Assembly: GCA_965554225.1 (NCBI GenBank)
Contig: CBEVZC010000005.1
Coordinates: 1-51,354, forward strand
DNA: 51,354 bases
DNA from: BMS3ABIN04 sp965554225
GTDB lineage: Bacteria > Bacteroidota > Ignavibacteria > Ignavibacteriales > Melioribacteraceae
Direction of reading: 5' to 3'
Numbering within the stretch: position 1 is the first letter of the stretch; each line of letters starts with the position of its first letter. A program made the translations under genes and the position numbers. This document shows positions 1-9,686 of this stretch, piece by piece. The notes under the pieces were generated by a model. It saw only the letters and a list, made by a program, of their open reading frames with translations, did no database searches and was not told the origin of the DNA.

Positions 1-3000
1 CCAATTCCTCTGCCAGTTCCTCTATCATTTCTTTAGATAATTCCGCAAAATTATTAACAAAGTTTAGTGGATTTTTTATTTCATGAGCTATTCCCGCCGT
101 TAATGCGCCGAGAGAAGCCAGCTTTTGCTGAGTTAAAAGTTGCTCTTGAGTTCTAATAATTTCTTCATTCTTTTCTTGTAATGCCTTAATAGATTGAGCT
201 TTAGAAATAGCAGAGATTGCATGCTCACGAAATCTATTGAGAATACTGGCGGAAGATACATCGAAAGCATTTTCACTTTTGAAATTATCATAAACCACAA
301 AAGCTTCAGGTGTTTTATCACGCCCGACCGCCATTACGAGCATTGTCAAGGGTTTAGCAAATTCTTTCATTTTATTATCCCCAAATAAGTTATCCGTATT
401 TCTAATGATATATATTCCTTTCTGAACTTCATTAGAATTCTCCATATATCTTTTGCGTAATTCATCAAACGTGAAAGTTAAATTTTGCAAATCCCGTATT
501 TTGTACCCGGCCGTGAAATCGATATGAAACAAATTATCTTTCTTATTAAGTAAAAAGATAGCCGCTTTTTCCGCTTTAGGAATAAACTTTACGGTTTCCG
601 TTAATAGTGAGCTAAATAAACTTTTCAAATCTTCGGCATGATTAATTACTTTAACCAATTCATCAACTGTTTCAAGCTCTTTGGCTTGCTTTTTAGTAAG
701 ATCGGCTTCCCTTAATTTTGCTCTATCTCTCTCTTTTGATATAATTCTTCTTCTCATTACTCTATCGGTGACAAATATCCCAAAAAGAAATAATAATATG
801 TAAGCCGAATAAGCCAATTTTGTTCGCCACCAAGGAGGCGTTACAATTATCTTCAATGATGTACCGCTTAAATTCCAATTACCGTCGTTATTTGCCCCTC
901 TAACAAATAGTGTATAACTGCCCGGGCCAAGATTTGTAAATGTTACATCTCTTTTTGTTCCGAGTTGAATCCAATTGTTATTATATCCTTTAAGCTTGTA
1001 AGCGTAAGTGTTTTTGTGTGAATTATTAAAACTTAAAGCTGCAAATTCAAATGTTAAGATGTTATCATAATATGACACTGTAATTTCTTTTCTTTCCGAC
1101 ATCCCTTTTTCGTCAACAAGAGTAATTTCGCTATTGACTGCATTATATCTTTTTAACGAAGTAATAACAATCTCAGGAATGTACGGATCTATCTTGACTG
1201 TTTTTGGATCGAAAGCAATTACACCGCCAACACCTCCAAAATAGAGCAAACCGCTTTTATTGCTCTTGTATGAAACATCTTCAAACTTACTGGTTCTTAA
1301 ACCATCCGATTCGTATAGATTCCAAAATTTGTTCTTCTCAGGATTATATTTAGACAAACCATGTGCAGTACCAATCCACAAATTACCGTCCTTATCTTCC
1401 AAAATACTTCTTACAACATCATTGGCCAAACCTTCCGATTGACGAAAATGAGTAAACTTATTTTTTTGCTTTATACTATCCGGATTAAATTTATTCAGAC
1501 CGCCTCCAAACGTACCAAGCCACAAAGTACCCTTATGATCAATGAAAATTGTTCTAACATCATTATTACTTAAACTATTAGGATTATTAATATCATGCTG
1601 ATATCTCTTAAATTCAGGTTGCGCAATAGAACCATTTTTCTTAATTGAATAGTCGGATATCAATTGATTTAATCCACCGTCAGAAGTCCCTATCCAAAGC
1701 CTTCCTTTTTGATCTTCGGCAATGCTCATTATCCTGTTATCACTTAAACTTGCCGGATTATTTTTATCAAAAGTATAATGCAAAAATGAATCCGGTTTGC
1801 CATTCTTACCGCGTACAAATTTATTTAATCCCCCATTCCAACTTCCGATCCAAAGATTATTTTTTGAATCCGTGAATAATTTAATAATTTCGCCTTTGCT
1901 AATGCTGGCTGAATCCGAAGAAATGTGACGATAATGTTTAAACGAATCTTTTTGTGGATCGTAGATATCAAGTCCGGCTTCTGTCCCCACCCATAATATT
2001 CCGGATTCATCTTGATGAAGAGCATAAACTATATTTGAACTTACAGATTTGCTATTTTGTGTATTGTTACGGTAATGAGTATACTCACCAGTGACCGGGT
2101 TGTATTTGTCCAGACCTAATTCAGTTCCAATCCATAAGTTTCCATCGTTAGTTTCCAATACACTCAATACATTATTTCCGATTAAAGTATTCTTGTCATG
2201 GGAATTATGGAAATAACTTTTAAAGTGCTTTGCTTCCCTCGATAAAGTATATAAACCGTTAGTGTTTGTACCGATCCATATTAATCCTGATTTATCCATT
2301 ACCAGATTTGAGATATTCGGTGCATCAATCCCTCCAATATCTCCCTGTGAAAACCGGAAATGCTCAATGGTTCCCGGTTTATTTTTGCTTTCCCGGTTTG
2401 ACTCGTAAGAAAAAATACCGTTACTGTATGTTCCGAACCAATAAGTTCCCTCTTCATCCAGCATAATACTTTCAACCAACTCATTTGAAAAGGGTTTAGG
2501 GAAAGAATAGTAAGGATATTCGGTTATAAATTGCCCGGTATTTGCGTCAAACCATAGCAATCCAGTGTAATAATTCACAAGCCAAAACAATCCGGAATGC
2601 TTTTTATCCTCAATAATAAATTCAATTGAATAATCGAGTTTATTAACTTTTTGATCCAACCTCGAATTATAGCTTATAAACTTGTAATTTTTATCAGAGT
2701 TATTTTCAACCAGTTTATTAAGGTATCCGTCCAAAGAACCAAACCAAATTGTTCCGGAATTATCTTCATAAATTGCATTTATACCATTGCCTTTAATACT
2801 ATTCGGATCGTTACTGGTTTCCTTAAAATTATGAAATTTCAAATTATTATAATTATCAATTTGTAAAGATTCATTTTTAACCATAGATAACCCGCCGTTA
2901 CGGGTTCCAATCCAAATACGGTTTTTACTATCCTCAAAAATTCTTAATATTTGATTATCTACCAGACTGTAATTATCGTCAGGGTCATTAAAAATATTGA

Positions 3001-3358
3001 TAAAATTTTCTTCCTTTCGATTAAATATCGATAACCCGCCACCAAATGTTCCAACCCAAAGCGTTCCGTTATGGTCTTCGAAAAGTCGTAATATTTTATT
3101 GATTCTGAGACTGGATGAATCACCTTCAATATTTTTATAAACTTTAAAATTATACCCGTCATATCTATTTAAACCGTCCCATGTTGCTATCCACATAAAG
3201 CCTTTGCTGTCTTGCAGAATATCCCTCACCATATTTTGTGATAAGCCTTGATCAATATCAATACGGTTAAACCTAACAGTATTACTTTGACCAAATACCT
3301 GAATAAAACAGATAAGAGATAAATAAAAGACTATATGTATGAAAATTCGTTTATGCAT
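1..3358 (-). CDS. Reg_prop/Y_Y_Y sensor histidine kinase, 3' end cut by window edge
   Basis: A single open frame of 1119 codons runs from the ATG at 3358 off the left edge. Residues 1-24 form a signal peptide ending in VFGQ. About 800 residues of beta-propeller repeats follow (for example DSKGFMWIATWDGLNRYDGY, LWVGTFGGG, LWIGTELGLDKY), then a Y_Y_Y domain ending in TPPWW, one membrane segment, a coiled linker, a GAF-like region and the start of a HisKA domain. The H-box AGIAHEIKNPLNFVNNF carries the phospho-acceptor His at about residue 1092. The ATPase domain lies outside the window, so activity cannot be judged. It is a paralogue of the next gene, which begins 22 bp upstream, and is probably co-transcribed with it. 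The periplasmic propeller presumably senses a ligand, often a glycan in this family, but the ligand cannot be read from the sequence. Confidence 0.9.
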   Translation of the reverse strand, partial: MHKRIFIHIVFYLSLICFIQVFGQSNTVRFNRIDIDQGLSQNMVRDILQDSKGFMWIATWDGLNRYDGYNFKVYKNIEGDSSSLRINKILRLFEDHNGTLWVGTFGGGLSIFNRKEENFINIFNDPDDNYSLVDNQILRIFEDSKNRIWIGTRNGGLSMVKNESLQIDNYNNLKFHNFKETSNDPNSIKGNGINAIYEDNSGTIWFGSLDGYLNKLVENNSDKNYKFISYNSRLDQKVNKLDYSIEFIIEDKKHSGLFWLVNYYTGLLWFDANTGQFITEYPYYSFPKPFSNELVESIMLDEEGTYWFGTYSNGIFSYESNRESKNKPGTIEHFRFSQGDIGGIDAPNISNLVMDKSGLIWIGTNTNGLYTLSREAKHFKSYFHNSHDKNTLIGNNVLSVLETNDGNLWIGTELGLDKYNPVTGEYTHYRNNTQNSKSVSSNIVYALHQDESGILWVGTEAGLDIYDPQKDSFKHYRHISSDSASISKGEIIKLFTDSKNNLWIGSWNGGLNKFVRGKNGKPDSFLHYTFDKNNPASLSDNRIMSIAEDQKGRLWIGTSDGGLNQLISDYSIKKNGSIAQPEFKRYQHDINNPNSLSNNDVRTIFIDHKGTLWLGTFGGGLNKFNPDSIKQKNKFTHFRQSEGLANDVVRSILEDKDGNLWIGTAHGLSKYNPEKNKFWNLYESDGLRTSKFEDVSYKSNKSGLLYFGGVGGVIAFDPKTVKIDPYIPEIVITSLKRYNAVNSEITLVDEKGMSERKEITVSYYDNILTFEFAALSFNNSHKNTYAYKLKGYNNNWIQLGTKRDVTFTNLGPGSYTLFVRGANNDGNWNLSGTSLKIIVTPPWWRTKLAYSAYILLFLFGIFVTDRVMRRRIISKERDRAKLREADLTKKQAKELETVDELVKVINHAEDLKSLFSSLLTETVKFIPKAEKAAIFLLNKKDNLFHIDFTAGYKIRDLQNLTFTFDELRKRYMENSNEVQKGIYIIRNTDNLFGDNKMKEFAKPLTMLVMAVGRDKTPEAFVVYDNFKSENAFDVSSASILNRFREHAISAISKAQSIKALQEKNEEIIRTQEQLLTQQKLASLGALTAGIAHEIKNPLNFVNNFAELSKEMIEELAEEL

Positions 3359-3379
3359 AACAAGCTATTTTGTCATCAA

Positions 3380-6300
3380 TTATATTTTTGGAAGGCTTAT
3401 AATAAATTCGGTAAACTGTCCTTCCTTAGTATCAAATTTTATAGTGCCTTGATGTTCTTTAACAACAATTTCATAACTAATTGATAGTCCTAATCCGGTT
3501 CCTTCTCCACTTGGTTTTGTTGTAAAAAACGGGTTAAATAAATTTTCTTTAATTTCTGCCGGAATACCATTTCCATTATCCCGGATATGTATTTCAATTT
3601 CACTTTTAAAATTCTTAGTCCAAATTTTAATTGTTGGTTCAAAATGGGATGATTCATTTTTTTTCTTTTCGTAGGCTGCGAAACATGCATTATTTATTAC
3701 GTTTAATAAAGCCCTGCTAATATCTTGCTGCACAATATTTATTTCGCCTATTGACTCGTCATATTCTTTTAATATTGAAATATTAAATTCTTTATCTTTT
3801 GCTCTTAATCCATGATATGCTAAACTCAAATATTGATCGAGCAGCTTATTGATATCGGTTGGAATTTTCTTTCCCGCACTACCACGTGAATGTAAAAGCA
3901 TTCCTTTAATTATACTATCAGCACGGTTTCCGTGTGTGTTAATTTTAAGAATCATTTCATTAAGGTTATCCAGCATGCTCTCAATCTCTTCGTAATTCTC
4001 TTCTGGTAATAACCCTTTGTCTTTGTATATCGTTTCTTTCAAATCCATAATCATTTCCGTTGAAATCTCTGAAAAATTATTTACAAAATTGAGAGGATTT
4101 TTTATTTCGTGAGCAATTCCTGCTGTCATAGCTCCCAATGAAGCTAGTTTCCGTTGAATAATAAGCTGCTCTTGTGCTTTTATAATTTCTTCGTTTTTCT
4201 TCTGTAAAGTCTTAATTGATTGTGCCTTCGATATTGCCGATACTGCGTGTTCACGAAATTTATATAATATTCTTGCCGTCGAAGAATCGAATATATTTTT
4301 ATCGGCCGAGCTGTCGAACACTACGTACGCTTCAAGACTATTATCCCAATTAACTTCCATCACTAACATCGACTTTGCTTTAATAAACTTCGACATTCTC
4401 TCATCACCAAACATATTTTCAGTATCTTCTATAATATAAATTCCTTCCTCTATTTCCTCGGACTTGTGAGCATATCTTTCACTTAATTCCTTTGGAGTAA
4501 ACGCTATTGAATTAATATCCTCTATATTATGACCAAGTGTAAACGCCATGTGAAACATATTATCATTATGGTCAAGTAAGAATACCGCGGCTTTTTCTGC
4601 TTTAGGTATAAATGCTACGGTTTGTTTCAACATTGAATTAAACAAGGTCTCCAAATCGTCTGCTCTGTTAACTATTCGAACTAATCTATCCACCGTTTCG
4701 AGTTCTGCTGCCTGTCTGCTTTTTAATTCCACTTCTCTCAGTTTAGCTCTTTCACGTTCTCGTCTAATTAATTTACGGCGCATTATTCTATCAGCTACAA
4801 AAACTCCAAAAGCAAAAATTAACCCGTAAACAACAAAAGCCCACCAAGTAAAATACCATGGCGGCAGAATTTTAAAATTGTATAATCCTAAAGCGCCAAT
4901 TTTACCGTAAACATTTTTAGACCTGACTTTAAACCGGTATTCTCCCGGGGATAAATTCGTATATTCCTTTTTACTATCCTTCGACCAATCCGACCAATTA
5001 CCGTCATTACCTTTAAGAAAGTACTGATATTGATTCCCGGTTGGTTTATCGAATGATGCAGCTGCAAATTCAAACCGAATATCATTTTTAGCAAACGGCA
5101 ATATCATTTTGCGGGTATTTTGATTCCCGGAAACTTCTCCTCCGTAAATGAGAGAATTACTATTAACAACAACTTTTCTAACAAGTGTATTAAAATTATC
5201 TATACTGTTGTTTACATTACTCTTATCGTATTGTACCAGCGCTTCGTTTGTACTTATCCATAGAATTTCTTTGCCGGTTTTGGGGTTATTGTCTGAATAG
5301 AAATTTATAACGGAACTTAAATCCAATCTTCTAAACTTGGGATTCGGCTTCCAATTATATTTTCCATTTTGCTTGTAAAAAGCTTTTCCTAATTCCCTTT
5401 TCCCATTTAGATCTGCCAAAATCCATAAATCTTTTTTAGAACTATTTTTTAATACCAAAATTCTATTCGTAGAATCGGCAAAAATACTTCCGAATGTTGA
5501 ATCCGGCAAAAACCTATTCGATTTCAGATCAAATTTTACAACACCTTTGTTTGTTGCGACAATTGCTTTTTCACCGACTTTAAATACAATCCATTTTGTT
5601 CCTGGTAAACCATTTTTTTTATCATAAAATTTATAAGTAATATTTTTATCGGTCCCTTCGGAAAGTTCTTTCAAGTTACCGGATACATGATAAACACCTT
5701 CGAAAAAGCCGGTCAACCATAAATCACCATTAGCATCCTCAACAATAGAATTTACTTCGTCTTCCAAATTTTTTGAAAAGCTTACGGTAACCTTTTTCCC
5801 GCTTAGTTTATTAATTACAGAAATACCATCCCTATGACCGATGTATGCTCTTCCCGGAAATTTTTTAGACTTTACTATCGTGTTGATGGACGGATCAATA
5901 AACGGATTTTGAAGTTTGTTATTCTTGATAACCGAAAGTCCCCAGTTTGTTCCGGCTAATAAAATTCCACCAAGGTCGCGCAAAATATATGCAGGTTTAT
6001 TACTACCCTCAAGCAGTTTGAAAGTAGAATTATCGCTCGATAAGTAAAGTACTCCTAAATTAGTCATTACATAAAATTTATCATTAAAGCGATAAACAGA
6101 ATAGGACATATTTTTCAATAAACCATTATTTTTAATAATAGACAAAGTGGAAGGATATTCACAATAAGCAATCCCATTAACTGTTGCTAGCCAAAGCGTA
6201 CCGGCACGATCCGAATAAACATGAAAAATTACGTTTGTGGGTAAACCTGTTTTCTCGTTTATAATCCTCAGCAAATGACCTTCCGGGTTTACTATAGCAA

Positions 6301-7150
6301 CTCCTCCCCGCTGGGTGGCAAACGCGAAATTTCCATTAGCAGTAATGCAAGCATTATAAATTTGATTATTAATTAAAATTGAATCAGCTTCGGTTTTATA
6401 TTGAGAGAATTTTATTCCGTTAAATAAAAACAATCCTTCCGAATTAGTAGTAACTAGAATTTTATCCTTTTGACCGGAATTTTTGCTTTTAAACGGGAGC
6501 ATATTGTAAACCCTTCTGTTTGCAAAGTATCCACCGTCCGGCATTAACTTCAGGGAATCCTCATCAATGTACATCAAGCCAATTTTATCGCTTGTAGTAT
6601 ATATTTTGTCGTTTACATTATAAAGACGGTATGAAAACACCGAATCCAACACACTTATTTTACTTCCATCCCATTTAAATATTTTATCTTTTGTTTTGAA
6701 AAAGACGCCCTTTGAGGAAGCTGCAACATCCCACATCTCTCCAAACTTTTGATATTTTTTATCAAGCTTTGGCAATAATGATTTATATTGTAACTGTCCT
6801 AAGGAATCTGGTTTAAGGAAACCAAAATCAGCTGTGGCACAAACATAAATAGTTCCTCCGGAATCAATCGCAATAGCTCTTACATTTGCATCATTAGGAG
6901 TTTTAATTTTCCTCCATGAAGTTCCGTCATATTCTAATATTCCGGTCTCATTAGCAAAATACATGACTCCGCGTTTATCTTGCAGTATTCTCCAATTTGT
7001 AGTTTCCGAATTGTATTCTTTGGGACTAAAATACCTTAAAAAAGGTTGATTGTTCCCTAAATTCTTAAAATGAATCGATTGTCCATTTAAGAATGAAGAT
7101 AATAAAATTAATGAAACAAAAATTGAACATATATATATTCTGATATTCAT
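3380..7150 (-). CDS. Reg_prop/Y_Y_Y sensor histidine kinase
   Basis: This 1256-residue sensor kinase starts with a signal peptide (MNIRIYICSIFVSLILL...NGQ). I chose the ATG at 7150 because it puts that peptide at the N-terminus; an in-frame ATG at 7189 would add 13 residues. A periplasmic beta-propeller (about residues 25-740), a Y_Y_Y domain (LSPGEYRFKVRSKN) and one membrane helix follow. The cytoplasmic part has a coiled linker, a GAF-like domain, HisKA with H-box His at about residue 1014 (AGIAHEIKNPLNFVNNF), and a complete ATPase domain: N-box LLNVINNACFAA, G1 DNGNGIP, F-box NPFFTTK, G2 GEGTGLGLSIS. There is no receiver or DNA-binding domain, so a separate response regulator is needed and none is encoded next to it. 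Its upstream region carries a DNA block shared with the small-gene run at 16485. Confidence 0.92.
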   Translation of the reverse strand: MNIRIYICSIFVSLILLSSFLNGQSIHFKNLGNNQPFLRYFSPKEYNSETTNWRILQDKRGVMYFANETGILEYDGTSWRKIKTPNDANVRAIAIDSGGTIYVCATADFGFLKPDSLGQLQYKSLLPKLDKKYQKFGEMWDVAASSKGVFFKTKDKIFKWDGSKISVLDSVFSYRLYNVNDKIYTTSDKIGLMYIDEDSLKLMPDGGYFANRRVYNMLPFKSKNSGQKDKILVTTNSEGLFLFNGIKFSQYKTEADSILINNQIYNACITANGNFAFATQRGGVAIVNPEGHLLRIINEKTGLPTNVIFHVYSDRAGTLWLATVNGIAYCEYPSTLSIIKNNGLLKNMSYSVYRFNDKFYVMTNLGVLYLSSDNSTFKLLEGSNKPAYILRDLGGILLAGTNWGLSVIKNNKLQNPFIDPSINTIVKSKKFPGRAYIGHRDGISVINKLSGKKVTVSFSKNLEDEVNSIVEDANGDLWLTGFFEGVYHVSGNLKELSEGTDKNITYKFYDKKNGLPGTKWIVFKVGEKAIVATNKGVVKFDLKSNRFLPDSTFGSIFADSTNRILVLKNSSKKDLWILADLNGKRELGKAFYKQNGKYNWKPNPKFRRLDLSSVINFYSDNNPKTGKEILWISTNEALVQYDKSNVNNSIDNFNTLVRKVVVNSNSLIYGGEVSGNQNTRKMILPFAKNDIRFEFAAASFDKPTGNQYQYFLKGNDGNWSDWSKDSKKEYTNLSPGEYRFKVRSKNVYGKIGALGLYNFKILPPWYFTWWAFVVYGLIFAFGVFVADRIMRRKLIRRERERAKLREVELKSRQAAELETVDRLVRIVNRADDLETLFNSMLKQTVAFIPKAEKAAVFLLDHNDNMFHMAFTLGHNIEDINSIAFTPKELSERYAHKSEEIEEGIYIIEDTENMFGDERMSKFIKAKSMLVMEVNWDNSLEAYVVFDSSADKNIFDSSTARILYKFREHAVSAISKAQSIKTLQKKNEEIIKAQEQLIIQRKLASLGAMTAGIAHEIKNPLNFVNNFSEISTEMIMDLKETIYKDKGLLPEENYEEIESMLDNLNEMILKINTHGNRADSIIKGMLLHSRGSAGKKIPTDINKLLDQYLSLAYHGLRAKDKEFNISILKEYDESIGEINIVQQDISRALLNVINNACFAAYEKKKNESSHFEPTIKIWTKNFKSEIEIHIRDNGNGIPAEIKENLFNPFFTTKPSGEGTGLGLSISYEIVVKEHQGTIKFDTKEGQFTEFIISLPKI

Positions 7151-7365
7151 TTTGAATCTTAAATATTCCTTTAACAACAATTTGTCCATATTAGACCAAA
7201 TAATTAACCAGAGTGGAAATAGAATTAGAGTGAATTGTTAAATTCTTTTCATTATTTCGAAGTGAATTGATCATAAAATAATACCTAATATCCAAAAATT
7301 CAATGGTTTACAAATTTTATTTTTCTAATTCTAAATTATTATTAAAGATAAAATAAAATACAAAT

Positions 7366-7420
7366 GCGGGATAATCTTGTACTTTTAACGCAAAGATTGG
7401 CATTTTTAAATCAAAATTAG
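7366..7420 (-). promoter_or_regulatory. Conserved upstream block, copy A (candidate operator)
   Basis: Read on the minus strand, this segment matches a block at 16651-16709. The core TTTGCG, two variable bases, AAA, one variable base, GTACAAGATT is 22 bp long with 19 identical bases, and weaker similarity continues on both sides (TTTTGAT and TTAAAAA to the left, CC/GC bases to the right). It lies about 177-216 bp upstream of the kinase start; the second copy lies 166 bp upstream of its gene. Shared sequence, orientation and distance make a regulator-binding site likely. The AraC domain of the hybrid regulator at 16886-21100 is the obvious candidate binder, by inference only. Confidence 0.55.
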
Positions 7421-7481
7421 TTTTTACGGATAATATTAAGTATTAAAATTTATTAATCTCCATATTTTGACAAAAATAAAT

Positions 7482-7524
7482 AAAAGGCATAAAATCATTA
7501 AAAATGTTTAAATGCCTTTTTTGA
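7482..7524 (-). terminator. Rho-independent terminator of the 16485-7537 gene run
   Basis: A 9-bp perfect stem (AAAAGGCAT / ATGCCTTTT) with a 21-nt AT-rich loop lies just beyond the stop of the NTF2-like gene. On the minus strand it is followed by TTTTATTTATTTTT, which suits termination of the leftward run. The plus strand also shows a short T-run. Confidence 0.6.
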
Positions 7525-7536
7525 AGAATACTGTTA

Positions 7537-7923
7537 TTAATTCATAATCTCAGCAGTATCAGCGGCTTGGAAAAATTGTGTGGCTTTTCCGTCTTTAAAC
7601 TTCCAAACATGTGTAGCATTTGCTTTGAACTGTTTACCTGTTTTTTTCCAAACACCGGTGTAATGTCCTACCATTACCACTCTATCATCACAGCCGAATA
7701 ATTCATCGATTTCAATTTGAAAATTGTTATAATTTTCGGGGATGTGTGAAAAAACACCTTGAACAATTGCTTGCGGACCCGTAAAAATTCCATCTCCTTC
7801 GATATATGGAAATCCTTCACACTCATCCCAAACAATTTCGGAATTAAAAAGTTCGAGTACTGCGGGAATATTACCTTCTGCGAAAAACTTGTAACCTTGT
7901 TTTAAAATTTCTACGTTATTCAT
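7537..7923 (-). CDS. NTF2/SnoaL-like protein (ketosteroid isomerase-type fold), cytoplasmic
   Basis: This 128-residue protein has no signal peptide. The start MNNVEILKQGYKFFAEGNI, the ELFNSEIVWDE segment and the C-terminal ATHVWKFKDGKATQFFQAADT give the usual order of the SnoaL-like/limonene-epoxide-hydrolase cone fold, with helices first and a curved sheet after. Members catalyse isomerisation, hydrolysis or cyclisation of small hydrophobic molecules, or only bind them; the substrate cannot be told here. It is the last gene of the leftward run, 49 bp after the NmrA-like gene, and is followed by a hairpin terminator. It is one of six NTF2-like proteins in the run and is clearly different from each of the others in sequence. 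Confidence 0.85.
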   Translation of the reverse strand: MNNVEILKQGYKFFAEGNIPAVLELFNSEIVWDECEGFPYIEGDGIFTGPQAIVQGVFSHIPENYNNFQIEIDELFGCDDRVVMVGHYTGVWKKTGKQFKANATHVWKFKDGKATQFFQAADTAEIMN

Positions 7924-7972
7924 TTAATGCTCCTTTTGTTATTAAGAATACTTGCATAATTAGCATCCAGAT

Positions 7973-8922
7973 TTAATTTATCGGGATTCTATCTTTATTC
8001 TGCTCTAACCATTTCTCAAAACTTTGAAGTGACGGATTTAAAGTGTGGGATAAGCTTAGATCACGAAGACCACAAAAATCACTTTCAAATTCTTGATTGA
8101 ACTGAAACATATTACCCAAATCCTCAGCACCGGGGAAACCAAAAGTACGGTAGCCTGCTGGATCAACGGCGTTATAATAAACTTGTTTTTCTAAAGCTTT
8201 ACTAAGGGTCTTTGCCATTTCTTCGCCTGTCAAATGTTCACCGGAAATGCCAATAGTTTTGCCAATGTATTCTTCTCCTTTTTTTAATATGCCATAAGAA
8301 GATTTACCTATATCTTCAACAGCAATTCCGGGTAATTTTTTATTGCCCATTGGAAGAGTAAAATATAAATTTCCATCCTCACCCTTTTGTGGACCCATCC
8401 CGAAATGAATTAAGTTGTCCCAGTAAAACGAAGTATGCAGGAAAGTTGTTGGTACATTAGAATCTATAAAAAAATGATTCGCTTCCCCTTTTGCATCAAA
8501 GTGGGGGACTTTGTACTTACCCATTAATGTTGGCATTCGATCATCTTCAAGCGGAACAAATCTACGTGTATCTTCCAGAGTAGACCATATAACATGTTTC
8601 AGACCTGAGGTTTTTGCTGCTTCGGCCAAATTGCGTGCTTGCTGCAATTCTTTTTCAGGCGAAAAATTTTCCCAAAAATTGGTCACACAAAAAGCACCGT
8701 AGGCTCCAAGGAAAGCTTTTTCGAGACTATCAGAGTCGTCCAGATTAGCTTCAATAACAGAGCCACCTTCTTGGGCTATTTTTTTGCTTTGTCTGAATTT
8801 GGGTTCCTTGTAATAGCTCGCACTGAAAATTCACTTTGTTTGTCATTTTGAATAGCCTTTACCAAACCACCTCCCTGCGCGCCGGTAGCACCGACTATTA
8901 CTATTACTTTTTTATCATTCAT
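7973..8922 (-). pseudogene. NmrA-like NAD(P)-binding protein, frameshifted in an A7 tract
   Basis: The frame opens at the ATG at 8922, after the Shine-Dalgarno sequence AAAGGAG, with a Rossmann start (VIVIVGATGAQGGG). After 48 codons it hits TAG (8778-8776), directly behind a run of seven A on the minus strand (8785-8779). One extra A restores a continuous protein of 316 residues: the frame resumes as IAQEGGSVIEANLDDSDSLE and continues to RIPIN. The downstream part alone can only start at a GTG at 8686 and would lack the nucleotide-binding loop. Features such as the GIAVEDIG segment and the NFW..FSPEKE region fit NmrA-like/quinone-oxidoreductase-type atypical SDRs, which act as NAD(P)-dependent reductases or redox sensors. 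The break is either a true inactivating deletion, slippage at the A-run, or a sequencing error in a homopolymer. Confidence 0.8.
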
Positions 8923-8960
8923 TTTATACTCCTTTCAAATTCACATACTATTTATATGAC

Positions 8961-9155
8961 CTATTTATAATTCATTAATACATTATCGAATAGCATAACT
9001 CCATCTACATCACCTTTGTTATAAGCTTCAACAAATTTTTGGTCTAATGCTTTAGCTTCTTTTAACACTTTCTCAGAATCTTCACTTTTAGTTCCGCAAC
9101 TGATAATTATTCCTGAAAATACTAAAAGCAATAAATATTCAACTAAATTTTTCAA
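8961..9155 (-). pseudogene. Truncated NTF2-like (DUF4440-type) lipoprotein
   Basis: A TTG start at 9155 is preceded by AAGGAG at 8-base spacing. The 64 residues comprise a lipoprotein signal with lipobox IISC (Cys about residue 20), then AKALDQKFVEAYNKGDVDGVM, the typical first helix of DUF4440/SnoaL-like proteins. The chain then ends abruptly after DNVLMNYK, where family members continue for about another 80 residues. No continuation of the domain was found in the 38 bp before the next gene. It looks like an internally deleted remnant, although a short lipopeptide could still be made and exported. Confidence 0.6.
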
Positions 9156-9191
9156 TGGATTAACTCCTTATAATGTGTTAAGTGATTAGGT

Positions 9192-9650
9192 TTATTTTTC
9201 GATAGCTCCGCCGTGATCACCAATCAAGATCCACTTTCCACCTTTTTTCATTAATATATCCGTCCAGATCCCTCTGCTTGTTTCATCTTTTCCTGTTTTA
9301 TTACTTTTATTGATTTGCGTGTAATAATAATGAACATAAGCAAAATCTCCTTTTACCCAAATTGTTAGAGGAGAAAGAGTATAAAGTACAGGTGTACTAT
9401 TTTTAAAATTGTTATCAAACGATTTAGCTGTGTTTGCTTTGTTTTGAGGAACTCTGGATGAATTATCCCACCCCATGTAACTTTCATCAAAATATTGCAT
9501 AAGTTCTTGTGCGTTATTCGCACCCCAGTATTTTTGAACTCCAGACCAAACTTCTTTTTGTTCGGATGACCATTGTTGCGAGTAGATATTATTTACAATA
9601 CTTAGTAAAAATAATGAGAGCATTACTGTTATTAATTTGAACTTTTTCAT
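9192..9650 (-). CDS. Exported NTF2/SnoaL-like protein
   Basis: This 152-residue protein begins with a cleavable signal peptide (MKKFKLITVMLSLFLLSIVNNIYSQ). The mature part has the N-terminal helix (EVWSGVQKYWGANNAQELMQYF), the W-rich segment GWDNSSRVP and the late strands FAYVHYYYTQ and KGGKWILIGDHGG that are typical of DUF4440/SnoaL-like domains. It should be periplasmic. No catalytic assignment is possible. It lies 36 bp from each neighbour inside the leftward run and is more complete than the truncated paralogue next to it. Confidence 0.8.
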   Translation of the reverse strand: MKKFKLITVMLSLFLLSIVNNIYSQQWSSEQKEVWSGVQKYWGANNAQELMQYFDESYMGWDNSSRVPQNKANTAKSFDNNFKNSTPVLYTLSPLTIWVKGDFAYVHYYYTQINKSNKTGKDETSRGIWTDILMKKGGKWILIGDHGGAIEK

Positions 9651-9686
9651 TATAACTCCTTTATAGTTAATAGTAAAATTTATTTC

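Larger units (their letters stand above)
7190..7536. other. Gene-free stretch between kinase and NTF2-like gene
   Basis: This 347-bp AT-rich stretch contains no credible gene on either strand. It holds the terminator of the gene run to its right (7482-7524) and the conserved block at 7366-7420, which is presumed to control the kinase reading leftward from 7150. I could not identify a convincing -33/-7 pair of the Bacteroidota type between that block and the kinase start. Confidence 0.6.
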
